Shown here: positions 11,895-24,600 of the stretch, piece after piece
Position numbering within the stretch: position 1 is the first letter of the stretch
Layout of the letters: each line of letters opens with the position of its first letter
Source: Armigeres subalbatus
Taxonomy: Eukaryota; Arthropoda; Insecta; Diptera; Culicidae
Direction: 5' to 3'
Assembly: GCF_024139115.2 (NCBI RefSeq)
Contig: NC_085139.1
Location: 141,693,271 to 141,757,270, forward strand
Length of the DNA: 64,000 nt
Notes under the pieces: model-generated
What the model saw: the letters and a program-made list of their open reading frames with translations, nothing else
Databases searched by the model: none
Told to the model about the DNA's origin: nothing
Translations under genes and position numbers: made by a program

Positions 11895-13105
11895 GAATTC
11901 AAAAGAATAGACAACAATTGTCTTCTCGCAAGTCTGCAGATGGGTGGAACCCTTCGGTAACGAAACAATTTATGCAGAAATGGATTATCAATAATTCCTC
12001 CTAAAGTTCGAAAACTCTCACGTTGTTCTGCCGACGATAAATATCTGGCGAAGATGGTGATGGTGAGCCTACGTTAACTTCCGACGGATGAATATTTCTC
12101 TATTTGGGCTGAGATTTTTAAGCATTGACGGTACCGAATTACTTTGATTTTCCAGGAAACTGCTCAAGAAAGAAAGATGATGAACCAGACCAATCGAACG
12201 GTTATTTATAAGTGATTCTTATTTCGTTTCCAGAATTCAATAAAATGACCGTGTCAGAACGATTTCAGAATTTCAATAATCACTTTTCGTCCCAAACCTT
12301 ATAGCAATTATCCAATTATCAAAGTCCTTGAGAGCTGATCAGATTATTACATTGAATAAAATTCAATTTGGATGGTTGGTCAACACAAAGGCGTGATCAT
12401 GATTTAATTGAAAACATCTACTTCTGTGCTTGTTCTATGTTACACATCTTCATGTGGTACCGCAACGATATTCTCTAAGCTATATTACCTAATTTGATAG
12501 TAACGGCCTCCGTTCTCGTTTTAAAATTCTAGATTCCAATCAATTTTGCTTGCTTAAAAATTCACCAGATACCAATCCAAATTCCAAGGAGATATCATCC
12601 AATCAGTTTGTTATCGGAAAGCAGGACAATATTATCAACATTACCATTGATAATGGTTCTTGCGATTTCTAGCAAAATAGCTTTAAAAAGTGTTCTCTAT
12701 CAGAGCAAGGACAGAGGCTTTCCTTTCTTCACGAAACAATTAATTTAAAACTCTTGCGTCAATGACATGATTTAGAGTTTTAGCAAGAAGGTGAATCAGC
12801 AAACCAAAATGAGAAAAAACATCCAAACGATTTTTAAAAGTAGCGGAGGCAAGAAAGGGAAAGATATATGATGGACTCTTTCGCTAAGGATGGGAAAATT
12901 AGCTCCATACAGTGATCATCTAACGGTGACTAACGGTGGAGAAGAGCATGGTAGAAGATGTGCCCGTCAAAATGGATGGGACCTTTTTGAACATTGACCA
13001 AGCTTATAAGACAGGTGGTATCCGACCATGCAGAGAAGGCGAGCACCAAAGGATCGATGAGGTCACGGGCATCAGGGATGCAATCATGTCGCTCTGGGGA
13101 TCGGT
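11895..13105. other. Unassigned AT-rich sequence
   Basis: No gene, no clear repeat. Frames starting near 12930-12994 run into the AAAGGCAGAA repeat and are not credible genes. Confidence 0.5.
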
Positions 13106-13258
13106 TTTTCTTCGAAAGGCGGAAGCATAAAAGGCGAGAAGCACATAAGGCGGAATACGAAAGGGAAAATGAACGAAAGGCAGAACGATACAAAAGGCAA
13201 AAAACACGAATGGCGGAATCACAAAAGGCAGAATCACGAAAGGCAGAATTGCATTGGA
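13106..13258 (+). repeat. AAAGGCAGAA tandem array, forward arm
   Basis: Degenerate 13-17-bp units of the form AAAGGCAGAATCACG repeat about nine times. The same unit appears in the opposite orientation at 13812-13906, so the two arrays form an inverted pair with about 555 bp between them. The Arg/Lys/Glu-rich peptides read here (K-A-E-S-Q-K-A-E) are products of the repeat. Confidence 0.75.
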
Positions 13259-13811
13259 CTGTTTGAACTTAGGCGGACATTTTGAAACGAAGAAAAGTGA
13301 AAAGTAGAATCTTTAGATGAGCAAAAGTATGGTTGATTTCGTTTTTTGGCCGTGTATCAGGCGCATATGATCACACCCATCAATATTTTCATTAAAATCG
13401 TGACGACTTGCTCGTTTCGAGTCACATTTACCAATTCGTTTGGAGACACAGGATTTATCTTCACTCATCTTTATATTTCACTAATTCCGAAGCGATAAGG
13501 CAAATGGCTTTGTACGTAGCATACCATGCTGAAAGTGACTGATATCGAATTCTATACGGTCTGAGAAGTTTTTTGGGGGGAAATTATCTCGCCTTTCAGA
13601 AGCATAGAAATCGTGCACTTAATGAATTAATGGATAATCAACTAAAAGGCTGCTAGTGTTTCAGTTATGAGATGAGATTTTAATAAATATAAAGTAGACA
13701 AATATACGGAGGGCGTGCTTTTAAATAAGGAATCATATCTCTCTTCAACTTAGACCGGGCAGATACGAGTCTTTAAAGAATAAAATATGTCCTCCCTTGT
13801 CTCAAGCAGAC

Positions 13812-13906
13812 AAAATTCTGCCTTTTGAAATTACGCCTTTCCTATTTCCGCCTTTTATTAAACATATAAGAAGGTGTGCTTTTCGAGATTCTGCCTTTTG
13901 TAATAA
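13812..13906 (-). repeat. AAAGGCAGAA array, reverse arm
   Basis: TTCTGCCTTTTGAAATTACG and similar units (four or five) are reverse complements of the array at 13106-13258. The spacer between the arms shows no coding potential. The pair could be the ends of a foldback element, or two pieces of a dispersed satellite. Confidence 0.65.
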
Positions 13907-14099
13907 TTTCAATGGCCAAGTCAAGTGCAAGTCACTGTCGGAAACCAGCCAGAGCGCAAAACACAGAAACACGGAATCAGCGCCAATGCGAGAAAAGCCG
14001 CCGGTTTTCGTCCCGAAAGCATCAAATAAGAACAAAAGTATTGTCATTCTTCGACGGGTTGCTGCATAGAAGTAAAAAATCTGTCAGAAAAGGTGCTGG

Positions 14100-14365
14100 C
14101 TTCAGGTCATAGAATGCCTTTTTTGCTATTATCTTCCGTTGACATATTTCCTCCCGAAGAAAACCACCGACCGAAGGAAGTCTACTCTTCCTGGACCGTT
14201 AATATCGTTCCCATCAACACTTGGGCCGGTACCTTCGGTATTACTTCCTACCCAAGGGAAGGAGTGATTATTCGTGTTAGAAAATGCCAACGGCACTGAC
14301 TGGGGTTGAACCCAGGCCTCTACGGGAGACAGTTTCGCTTACCACTCAATAACCCACGCCGTCAT
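14100..14365 (-). mobile_element. Possible tRNA-derived SINE (minus strand)
   Basis: On minus, a pol III-like A box (TTGAGTGGTAAGCG, about 14335-14350) is followed about 40 bases later by a B box in GGTTCAACCCC (about 14303-14313), and then by about 200 bp of unique-looking tail down to 14100. The spacing is right for a tRNA-related head. The cloverleaf is imperfect and no second copy is present in the window, so this stays tentative. Confidence 0.4.
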
Positions 14366-14369
14366 ATCA

Positions 14370-14760
14370 GAGACCAACGCGAAGCAGAAGTAACCGAGAA
14401 CGAGGACTGTGAAATCACTGCGAAAGCACTGTGTGGTATCGAGATCCAGGACGCTGCGATCAGGATATACAAGGGCTACGCGGACACTCAAGTGGCTACA
14501 TACCAAGATCCTCTGATGGAAGCCAAGAACGTGCTGGATAAGGTTAAGTTAAAGCCGAGATGATCGTTATGTTAAATGAGCACCCACCAATCGCTTCAGT
14601 TCTGCTACAAGTGCTTCGACTACGGTTACAAATCGTATGTCTGCGAGTATGTATGGTTTGTCGGATGTGCGAAGCCGCGAAGCAATCGTCTGCCAGATCG
14701 CACAAAGGTGTTTGTATGAAGAGCAGACTGCAGACTGCCAAGTAGTTGTTATGGTTAGGT
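14370..14760 (+). pseudogene. LINE ORF1 (gag-like) fragment with zinc knuckle
   Basis: The frame at 14306-14563 reads E-V-T-E-N-E-D, then I-E-I-Q-D-A-A-I-R-I and V-L-D-K-V-K-L-K. After a frame change the protein continues with H-P-P-I and CYKCFDYGYKSYVC at about 14610-14652. This is the usual CX2CX4HX4C knuckle with the histidine replaced by tyrosine. The order (short hydrophobic blocks, then K-V-K-L-K, then CCHC) is typical of ORF1 of R1/LOA-type LINEs. Stops and frameshifts follow, and no ORF2 is attached. Confidence 0.55.
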
Positions 14761-15386
14761 CCATTCTTCTGTTAAAGCTACTTCAAACGATCAACACAAT
14801 CCCACAGAAGGTAAGGTCAATGACGAATAGCCAACTCCACATCATTTCTACGGAGCGTGCTATCCGACCCCCCGTTGGCGAGAGCCACGGCGAGTTACTC
14901 CTGAGTCTCCAGTGGGTTTTGCCTACGCGGTGAAAGTGCCTACAATAAACAACTGACTGGAAAATTGCTCAATTGGTCATCGCTGCTCTTTCCGCTGGCG
15001 TGGGAGCTACTGTCTTGATCGGGTACCGGCAGTCGCTATTGCTTGTAGAAACTATTCTCCTTTCAGTCTCCAGCAGCCATTACTCGTAGAAATTCTTCTT
15101 TTGGCCAGCTGTACTGCCTTTATACGCATAATTGTCCCATGTATTAAGGGAATCCCAGAAACAGATATGCGTATGATGGAAGTGTATGTGTCTGCTATCC
15201 GAAGGTCGTCTAGTCCTGTTGAAGCGTGCTGTTGCGCTGTCCGCTCTGTCACTTAGGACGAAAGCTTGCGCCATAATTGCGCCCCGTGAAAAGCGGAGGC
15301 ATTAGGTTGGGTGCGTTTCTCTGTCTCTCTCTCTGTCTTCTACTCCAGCCCCCTGATTTTTTGGCAACTTGAATGGGCTGCCGGAG

Positions 15387-15602
15387 CTACAGCAGGGTTT
15401 GCCCCAACTCTCTGTTGGTTTTGATCCTGCCACTCGTGAACCACATAATGGCGTCGAGCTGCTCGATAACTGCTCTCACACTTCGTAGGGTTTCGCTGAT
15501 CATAGCAGCCGACTTTGCTTCAACTGCTTCCAATTTAGTAACAGTGGCATCAATAATGGCGGATAATCCTTCTGATGCTTTTTGTCGGCTTCTGATGCTC
15601 AA
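15387..15602 (-). pseudogene. Coiled-coil-like minus-strand frame
   Basis: A 71-codon frame is Ala/Glu/Ile/Lys-rich with heptad-like spacing (A-T-V-T-K-L-E-A-V-E-A-K-S-A-A-M-I, then L-R-S-V-R-A-V-I-E-Q-L). It could be the N-terminal coiled coil of a LINE ORF1. It lies on the opposite strand to the ORF1 fragment at 14.4 kb, so the two are not one gene. No catalytic motif supports the call. Confidence 0.25.
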
Positions 15603-15889
15603 GAGATGGTTGAAAAGAGATCCAACCTTGAACCACTATACTGTGAGTTCGATTCTAAGTACGAGGCCAATAGCCAAGACCTAGAGGTCGATGAGTTTTC
15701 AAGGATATTACTATTTTCCACGCCAATTACTCGGCTCTGGAACTCCTAACTATAACGAACGAAACAGATGCTGCATCTTTCTTTGCCACTAGATGCTAAC
15801 TTCAGTTGTGCAACGATGAGAGTCACCATCACCATCATCAATTACTAATACTATTACAATAACACGAATTTGGTGGTTTTCTTTTGGTG

Positions 15890-16150
15890 CACGTAAAAAA
15901 ATTTAATGTTATATATTATTAAGATTTCTAATACTTTTTTGCCAAGCAGGCGCTTTCAATGATATGTATAAGGAAAAGCTTTTATACATCGCATTAGTCA
16001 CATACATTCAGGAAACTTATACTTTTCATTAACTTATGAATGTTATTAGCTTTTTGATATGGGATCCATTCATTAGGTGGCATAATAGAAAGAGTATAAG
16101 TATTTTCGAATGGTTTTTTGCCATAACATATAAGGTTATTTTTTTACGTG
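15890..16150. mobile_element. MITE with CACGTAAAAAAAT ends
   Basis: CACGTAAAAAAATTTAATGT at 15890 is mirrored by a TTATTTTTTTACGTG end at 16136-16150. The interior of about 220 bp is AT-rich and has no gene. The ends agree over about 13 bp and then imperfectly for ten more. No clean target duplication was found. Confidence 0.5.
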
Positions 16151-16599
16151 TGGGGAGCATGGGTTGCTCATGAACGCATCGCCCAGGACAAAATCCAAAG
16201 GGTGACTATCAACTGGCGTACTGGTGAAACCATTGGCGTAAATAAAGGGGAGGCGTGATCTTCTAAGCTCTCTTTAGGCTTAGCTCTCCCTAAAAAAAAT
16301 TGACCCCTCTAGGATTTGAAAAGTTGGTTAGCATTGATATCAATTTTCAACATATAACATAATGAATTACTCAAACAGTTTGAAGACAAAACAGTTATCG
16401 CAGTTGGTGTTAATTATGAAAAGGCAATATCCAATTGGTTTGAAAGCATCAAAGTAAGCTTGATATGAGCAACAACGGAGGGCCTCCAAAATACAATCAA
16501 AGCAATCATGGTACTTTTCCAGCAGTCAAAGATATGTGGTCAACTATCACGGACTAGAGTGACAGTTTTCCAGCAGACTTCCGCTTGCCTAGCAGCATG

Positions 16600-17500
16600 A
16601 TTTATTATTTATTTATTCAGACTAAGGCCGAAGTGGCCTGTGCGGTATATAAGAGTCTTCTCCATTCGGCTCAGTCCATGGCTACTGACGTTGACAACCA
16701 CATGTAGTCTACGGAGGTCCTGCAAGTCATCTCTCCACCTGATCGATCCACCTTTGCACTCGCTGCGCCTTCTTGTGGCCGTCGGATCGTTGTCGAGAAG
16801 CTTTTTCACCGGGTTACTGTCCATCATACCAAACGTTTCTCTGATCCGGGGGCACCGTGCCAAGTGCAGCGGTTGCGGTGCTACCAATGGCGGATCGAAT
16901 ATCTCTCCAGCCATGTTCAAGAGATGCTGCGCCTAGCGCGTATTCTTGGGCTAGTCTGAAGTCGCGGCGTCCGACTTCGACGCGTGTTGTACACCGTCGA
17001 GAGTTTTGAGCGCAGGCATACTGCAACGAGGTAGTGGTCGGATTCAATACTCGCACTGCAGTAAGTGCGGACGATTCGTGATGTCGGAGAAGGATTTACC
17101 GTCGATTAGGAACGTGGTCGATTTGGTTTTCCGTTTCTTGGTTGGGTGATCTCCATGTGGCCTTGTGGATATTTTCTTTGCGAGGAAAGAAGGTGCTTCG
17201 GACTACCATCTCCGCGGGATGCTGCAAATTTTATGCATCGTTGGTCGTTGTCATTCGATACGGTGTGCAGACTATCCGGTCCAATGACCGGTCTATACAT
17301 TTCCTCCTTTCCTACCTGTGCGTTCATGTCACCGATGACGATTTTGACGTGTGTCTGAACCGTCTGATGTCTGAACACTTCTTTCTCGTCGTCGGGTCTC
17401 CCTTCGTGTGGGCAGTGCACGTTGATGAAGCTATAGTTGAAGAAACGGCCTTTAGCCTCAGCTTGCACATCCTTGCGTTGATTGGCTGCTTTGGAATCCG
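16600..17500 (-). mobile_element. RTE-clade LINE copy 1, internally deleted
   Basis: Reading minus from 17490, an apurinic-type endonuclease stretch (F-I-N-V-H-C-P-H-E-G-R-P-D-D-E-K, then I-G-D-M-N-A-Q-V-G-K and the R-P-V-I-G-P-D-S-L-H block) passes into the linker G-W-R-D-I-R-S-A-I-G-S. At about 16829 it jumps directly to the C-terminal block D-S-N-P-V-K near the 3-prime end. The whole reverse transcriptase is therefore missing. The 3-prime tail (TTAGTCTGAATAAATAAATA on minus) matches the copy at 48.2-51.6 kb. Frameshifts are frequent. Confidence 0.85.
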
Positions 17501-17509
17501 TTAACAATT

Positions 17510-17700
17510 TGCTTCTACATCCCTGGAACATTGCCCACGAAATTCCTGAACATACAAATTTCTGGAGGAACTCTGGAACATTCCCGTTCAAACTCCTGGA
17601 ACATTCCTGTCGAAATTTCCATATGGAATCTCTAGAAGATTCTTTTTGGAATCCATGGGACATTTCTGTCAGTTTCTCTGGAAACATTCATTGTGTTCAA
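17510..17700. repeat. Degenerate GGAACATTCC / GGAATTCC-type repeat
   Basis: A loosely repeated 20-25-bp unit (TGGAACATTCCTGTCGAAAT and variants) occupies this stretch, directly beside the RTE relic. The minus frame that enters it (E-K-L-T-E-M-S-H-G-F and so on) is not coding. Confidence 0.5.
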
Positions 17701-17753
17701 AGATCTCCACATGTGAAATTTGGTTCCAATTGCTTAACTATTTCTCGAGTTAT

Positions 17754-17985
17754 GCAGACTTTTTTTGTTTATTTGTATGGGAGCCCTCCCTTCCAAAGGG
17801 AAGAGAGGTCTCGAACCATTTTAAGAACCTTCTCCGGCCCCTAAAACCTGTACATAAAAAAAAATCACGCTGATCGGTTCAGTAGTTTCCGAGTCTATAA
17901 AGGTCAGACAGACAGACATTCATTTTTATGTTATATATATATATATATTTATTATATATATATTTATTAGGATTTAGATTTGCCC
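17754..17985 (+). mobile_element. LINE 3-prime tail with AT microsatellite
   Basis: The sequence GTTCAGTAGTTTCCGAGTCT, then AAGGTCAGACAGACAGACAT, then a TATATATA run (about 17931-17970) resembles the 3-prime untranslated ends of RTE-like LINEs in insects. No coding part is attached, so it would be a severely 5-prime truncated insertion. Confidence 0.4.
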
Positions 17986-18048
17986 CTTATCTACGGCTCA
18001 AGTTCGAATGATCTTTATTGAAATCATCTATCTCCGAGAGGGTTTGAA

Positions 18049-18292
18049 CACAGACAAACACATTGAACATTCGTTTATCAAATTCATCGTCGTACACACA
18101 CTAACGACATCTGTTGTTTTCACTAAGTTAGGTGAATCACGAACCAGATGGCGGTAGTGAGCCAACGTCAAACTCGAGCAAATCCGATGCGCTCGCCACG
18201 AGTGGTTGATTGGTCAGCTAATGATTATTTAAATTGACCAGTAAATCAGTGAACGATGAGAATTTCACAAGTTTTATGTCTGTTTGTATGTG
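18049..18292. mobile_element. hAT-like MITE, family CACAGACAAAC, copy 1
   Basis: The left end CACAGACAAACACATTGAAC is mirrored by TTATGTCTGTTTGTATGTG at 18274-18292. The flanks GTTTGAA and GTTTAAA look like a 7-8-bp duplication with one mismatch. The 244-bp interior (CACTAACGACATCTGTTG, GAACCAGATGGCG and so on) is nearly identical to the copy at 27842-28500 once that copy's internal insertion is removed. It is non-coding. Confidence 0.8.
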
Positions 18293-18449
18293 GTTTAAAC
18301 ATTTTATTTTACCGAGTACACTCTAAAGTCATTTTGTTCAGAGAACTTGGATATAATAGTGGTAAAATGTTCGATAATTTTGGAAAAGAAGCACAAAATA
18401 TAAAAAATAAATAGGCTATCCGGGCTAGTTACGCCAATGGATGAAACGA

Positions 18450-18620
18450 AAACATGGCGGAAGTTTTGGGAGTCTGTCTCATCGCAAAATGAAGGATGCA
18501 GTGCAGTTTCCAGAGCACGGGAAAACTCCGGGAGATGCTTCGGCAGCAAGCTAATCTGTTTACTAAACTCAACTAGCAAATTGTTGGAGAAGATAATCTT
18601 AATCAGGCTAGTGGAATAAG
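18450..18620 (+). pseudogene. LINE reverse transcriptase fragment
   Basis: Two frames overlap. One reads F-P-E-H-G-K-T-P-G-D-A-S-A, which resembles the P-K-P-G-K-P-P-G-D-A-S-A motif of R1/LOA-type polymerases. The next frame gives L-I-C-L-L-N-S-T-S-K-L-L-E-K-I-I-L-I-R-L, which matches the adjoining R-P-I-C-L-L...G-K-L-L-E block. A one-base shift separates them. Only about 50 codons remain. Confidence 0.5.
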
Positions 18621-21600
18621 GGGGCAAGTAGTCAAATCAGCCACATCACCAATGCTCCCGATATTGGAAGCTCAAATCTGTAAAGATGTTTGATTAGATA
18701 GTTATATTATAGAATAACAAATTCACTTATAATTGATCTCGTTATGTTATCTAGACATTAATCAATTTTAGGAACAAATTCATCCACAACTTAAAGTTGT
18801 TTGAGTTTTAACCCGTAATTAAGAAAATTTAATTAAGGATTTCCAATTCACTTTACAATGCTTCTTCCACGTCACTAGCTAAACAATCACATAAAACATT
18901 CTCCTTCCATCTCTTATCTCGGTCTCGCTGACTTCTAGCTGACCGTTTCGCTTGGTCACTCATTCGTAACCGTAGCATAATCAGTTCGAAACAGACCAAT
19001 CTACCGGTGTATTTGACCTTTCCCGTCAAAAACTGCTGTATCTCGTTTTACTGTCGCAGTTAAATGTTTGACTCATTTAAGGTCAACTTTCCCAAAGAAC
19101 CCATATTTTTGATGCCTCTTTTAAAAAAATCGAGAAAACAAAAACTAAAAAGTGTTGCACGAGTGAACCGGGCTGAAGGATTGGTCTGATGTGTGTTTAA
19201 AATCGGGCGAATGTTTGGTCAAGCTTAAAGAACAGCATTTTTCGAATTTTTGTTTCAAATTTAAAAAAAAATATTTAGAGGTGTCAATAATATGGATTCT
19301 CCGAAAAAAAGATGACCCTAATCAAATTATAGAATTGACTGAGCAAAAAAAAAATTTGACCGTTCGGAAACAGTTAAAGTAGTGCGTAGATTGAAATGGC
19401 GTTGTGTCCGGTAGTGTGCATTAATAAAAATAATGATAAGCATACTTCCAGAGTAATTGTTAAAAAAAAAAACGAAAAACTTAAGCCTGGATAAATGCTG
19501 TACAGCATTATTTAAATATTTACCACAGTATAACAAAATCCATTAAATATATGCATTTCTACCATGTTCAATGCCCCCAGTTTAGGTTTGTTAAGTCAAC
19601 AAACATAAATCTGCTTTCTAATAGTATTTTGCTATCCTGCAATGCTGGCAAACATTTCTCCAGCTTTCCATTGATATCGACTAATCAATTACACAATTTA
19701 TTGGTACTTCGTTCGCAATATAACGACATCAACAACAGCAGCAGCAACATCAACGAATATCCTACGTACAGAGAAAATTTAATTTCGACTGCTGAATAGC
19801 TATTATTCTGGTGGGCACCAGGCGTAATAGCCCGGCCGGTTCGCGGAACGGCCCAGTTAGAAACAATTTTATCGGCCAAAAAAGCGCCTCTGATTGGCTT
19901 TCGTTCTGACGCGAATTGAAAAGTATGTAGACATTAGAATAGCAGCTATTATTCTGTTGGTTTTGCGGCATAGTGCGATATTTGGTTCACATCCCCGCCC
20001 CTGCCCTGTCCGACCAAGTGTCGAAGTGAGTTTTACCTTTTCGCCATTATATCGGAACAAGCCGCGCGCTACTAACTGTCGGAAGTGAATGGACAGCCTC
20101 AAAATTGGTGCCTTCCCAACGATACTGATTGCATTTTGCGGTTCCTCAGGTGTAGATAGGAGTCCGAAGGGACGCGACCGGAACGGTTGAAAACAGCGAA
20201 TTCAAGATACCACGTTACTGCCAACTTTTCACAAGCTCATTGTTACTTACTAACACAATCATAATGAAAACCTTCTTGCACAGAAAACTAAATAAATCAT
20301 AATGTAGCAAAAGGTCAAATAATAAACCATTGCGATGAAAAACCGGAACCGAATCCCTATTACAGGCGTTTCAAATTGCCATCTGTTGAAAAATTAAAAT
20401 CAGCAAAATATGAAAAAGTAAAACATACAGTATTTCTTCTTAGCCCAGATGACACCTATGGAAATATTTCCCTAAACAACCTACACAAACTGCTGGGAAG
20501 TTGTCTCTGTGTGGCCGAGGTCGTTAGTATTATAGTCATCCTCTTATAGAATGGCGCAGACAAAAACAATGTTCTAAGCAGCACGTTAGTTTTTTGTCGT
20601 TAATGGAAATAGGTAAGCAGTCTTTCACAATGAATCTTCTTTTCTTTTTTTGTCAAAACTGAGAACATTTAAATAAAAAAAAATAGTTTTGTTTCTCGGA
20701 ACATGTTCATTTCAAAATCGCATTTTCAAAGTGATTGCAAAAAAAGTTCAGTCGTATCCAGTGATTGTATCCGCCAAACTATAGTTAAGCGACTACAGTT
20801 GGTAGGTATTAATAGTTATTTAGTCAAACAGCTCTCTGCCGTGCAGTTTCAATCTCTACAGCACGGACGCCATCGATGAAACATGCCGCTGAATTCATTC
20901 CCGGGGGACTTCCTTTGGGAGATAGCAGGTGTGTACCGAAAAAAACAACACCAATCTGGTGTTCTTGTGCGAAAAAGTGAAAAGTTTTTCGTTGGTTTGT
21001 TCGAGAAATCGATTTTCAGCGATAATGCGCCCTTTGAGAGAGAAATTTTCCGTGCCGTTACCCCCGATTTCCACTGAAAGCTACCACTTCAATAGTGTTT
21101 ATCTCCGAAGTGCGATAGGGAAAAATTCCGGGCACAAATGTGGAGCGGTTGGGCTGTACTGTTTGATGCTTCCTAACTAGCTTTTGCGTGAAAATTTAAT
21201 TAGATATCAGCATCAAGGCCGGAATTGGTCGGGCGGCGCCACCAAATTCAGTTACGTTTGGAAATGGTTTGTTGGTAGACACATTGTTTGGGGGTTTGCT
21301 GGGTGGTTTTTCGGGTTTCGTTTCTGGCGTGGAGAATTAATTAAAACGAGATGTTTGACGCGGAAAATGGGAAGTGCTCGAGTGAGCTTGGGAGTAGGGT
21401 GTGCTACGTCTGCCAGATGGCCGCTTTGCCATAGGTCATTATAATCATGAAATAACGAGTGAATGATAATCAACGTCAAGTTCAGAAGTGCAAAAACTCA
21501 AATAGCTTGGGGATATGGTTCTGAATAATTCAAGGTTTTAAATGAATTCAGTCATATATGCTTCTTCTTGCGTCAACATTCTGCACAAAAGGTATGCCTG

Positions 21601-24600
21601 TTCCATCTATGTAGATGAGAATTGATATGGGCCATTTATGGGAAAATGTTTTCAAATAATTCTACTTCCAGTTTCGTCAGGTATCAGCATTAAATTACGC
21701 ATCGCTCCCCGAACAGGTCAGACCACGATTCGGCCAACATGATCGGTTTCTTGATTGTTTACTAACCTCGTCATCCGCACCCAGTAAATTGGATTAGCAC
21801 CCGCAGAAATATCGCCACGCTTGAGCCACTTCTCAAAAGGAGAGCCCAAAACGGTCCCGCAAATTTAATCAGATATGGTCTGTCACTTTTCGTTCACATC
21901 TTCCACGTGGCACCGAGTCGTCATGGTAGGAAAAAGGAACAGAAGTACATGCGGAAAGATACCTACTCGCTCGAAGATAGCTCGTTTGACACATTTACCG
22001 TTTCATCTGACACTGGCTGGCTGTCGTCTGACCGACGAGTGGGAACCGCCAGAATAAAAAATTTCATATTCCTTACTTTTTTGTGTTCTAAGGTCCCGTT
22101 TCGAGCTATCCTGGCAGGTGAGTCCTCTCATCCCCGTCCATTTAGGAAGCGTGTGAACGGCTGTCAACGGGTTGGCTTCGACCTGTGCAAAAGGCTCGCA
22201 TAATCATCGCCATAATGATCATCATAACTGACTGGCTGACTGACGACAATAACGGTGTGATGAAGCTGGGCAGGATAGCAGCGCAGCGACGGGTTGGGTG
22301 GAGCATCATCATTATCGCTTCACTGGGAATAATGTTTTTGCTACTGGTGAATTTTCTTTCCAAGCGGTTCAACTAGAGGTATGGGAGCGCATGGGACTGC
22401 TGGAGTGGTTTGCAGGTAGCGTCAGTGAAAATGGAGTAAATTAGTGGTCTGGCGATTCTCACTGTGTCTTCGTTTTTTTTTCGCATTCACTAATGAAATA
22501 CATTTTTAATGAAAATTTGCTTCCTAATAAAATGTTTTGCCTGGTTTAGGGATGCCTTGAAGAAAAGCCTACCAAATTAAAAGATGGTTAGGTCATGAGA
22601 AAATGGAACGCTAATAAGGATTATTTTAAGCTTTCATCATATTCTTTACAAACGCGATTTTCAAACAATTGGTCCAGCCCGTTGTTCGTGTTTGGACAAC
22701 TCAGTATTGACTTTTTCAACGGTTATTATTTTAGGGTGTAGTAAATCCCAGGTAGTGTGATATTGAATTTTTGTAATATCTTATGCTTCAACGTCCTTAT
22801 CACCAGTTGTATTACCCCGGTACGCAATCTAGTAATTTCGGGAACTGACTGTTGATAAGCTCCTACTAGGTGTGCACATCGACGAGATTTCCCCTTACTG
22901 GCATAACGATAACCTTCTTGTTCAACAACAACGCACTACTCGTCTGCCGAGCCAGAGATGTCGCAGTGGTTAATTTTTTGGTACCTGCAGATGGCTGAGG
23001 CACGCTCCCTCCGACACACCAAACCTGACCCTCTCCACATTGTGAGGGATCCCGCTGACCTGCAGCTGGAATCTTCCCACTTGAACAACGCACTGCTAAC
23101 GCAGATCGCGGGCTGCTCTACTGAAAACATGAGGCTCTCCATACACCACATGCCTTCTTGATGCATGTTTCTATATTGATCTTAGTTCCGGGAGATCGTA
23201 GTGGGCCGTGCGCCAACAAAGACGTCAATTTTAGGTGCTTGATTTTTTGGCTCAGCTCGTTTGCATCTTTAAAGAAGTTTCGGCTGGTGGTGAGTCGGCG
23301 CCACCCGTTGTTAAAAAATGAGGTGTGGTAATTAACTTCATTCGCGAGTGCTCATTTTTCCGTTTCATATGGAGCCAATCAAAAAAACTTTGTGTTATAT
23401 TTTGGGTTGAGTGTTGTGTTTTTCAGCAGTCTAGTGAGGATATCCCATGGAGGCGTAGAAGGATAAAATCCGGTGAGAGCTTTCCTTTTACTTACTTTTA
23501 TATGAAGTTTCTAGGTATTTTTGCGAATTCTCGAACAATTGATTAATATATTCACATCAATTTAAACCGATTCATCTTGAATTGACACTCAAGATTGTAA
23601 ATATTGCCTAGCCAGTAACTATTGTCCTTTGCGCGAAAAAGCCTGCCCTTTGATTTTGCACCATCTAAACGGTTTCATGATCCTAATTTAGTAAGTGCAG
23701 TTAATAGAAGGATATTTGAGCAAACGTGAAAAATAAAATCTCGTGTCATGTTACCGTGATTTTTTTTCCTCCACCAAAAAAACTCAATAGACGCTAGGAT
23801 CAAATTCTTTGGTCTGTTTCATTAAAATTGAAGTAAGAGTAGATGAAGGATACCACAAGGCAATTATATAATGGCAATATTACTTTGACAAATTGTGTAA
23901 CAGCAAATTTGTCGATTTAGAATGATGCACCGATGCAAAATTTAGTGTATTCTTGTTAAGAAAATTCACCAAACATAATTTTCGTATACTCAAACTTTTT
24001 GTACATGACTGCTGTATTTAATGACACTCCTCGAGTATGCCTTAACTTGTTTAATCTATTATGCGTTCAATCCGGTTAAATGTCAGCCTTGAATATTACT
24101 TTCTTTCACTCAGTTTGTACATTAGTACGCATGCTCGCGGTGTTGTGTCGTTCATGATGCACTACGTGTCTAGTTACATGTTTGAATCTCGCTCATTACA
24201 AAAACATATACAGATATCAATATTTCCCTAACAATTTCAATTAGAAACAAAAAGGGGAAGGGATTTAAATATTTAACTTTTCTTTCTCGTTTCAGAGAGC
24301 GATCAATGGCGCTTAAACCTAGGCTTATTAGCCAGGGCAAGTTTAATAGCTTCGCCCCATCCCAGCAAAATCATCAATGGAGTGACATAAATTTCTTAGC
24401 ATGGTCATTCCCAACGTGTATTCAATCTTATCATATCATTTGCTTATGATGATACTCCTAAACTATATTCCCTTCCAACCATCCAACTCCTTGACATCTA
24501 TGAGGGCGTCGGTGAGTCGCTGGTCTCTCTTTAAGTAGATATCATATCATCATTTAGTAACGGAGAAGACGGGCGTGGCCAGCAATGGTAGCTTTCATGC

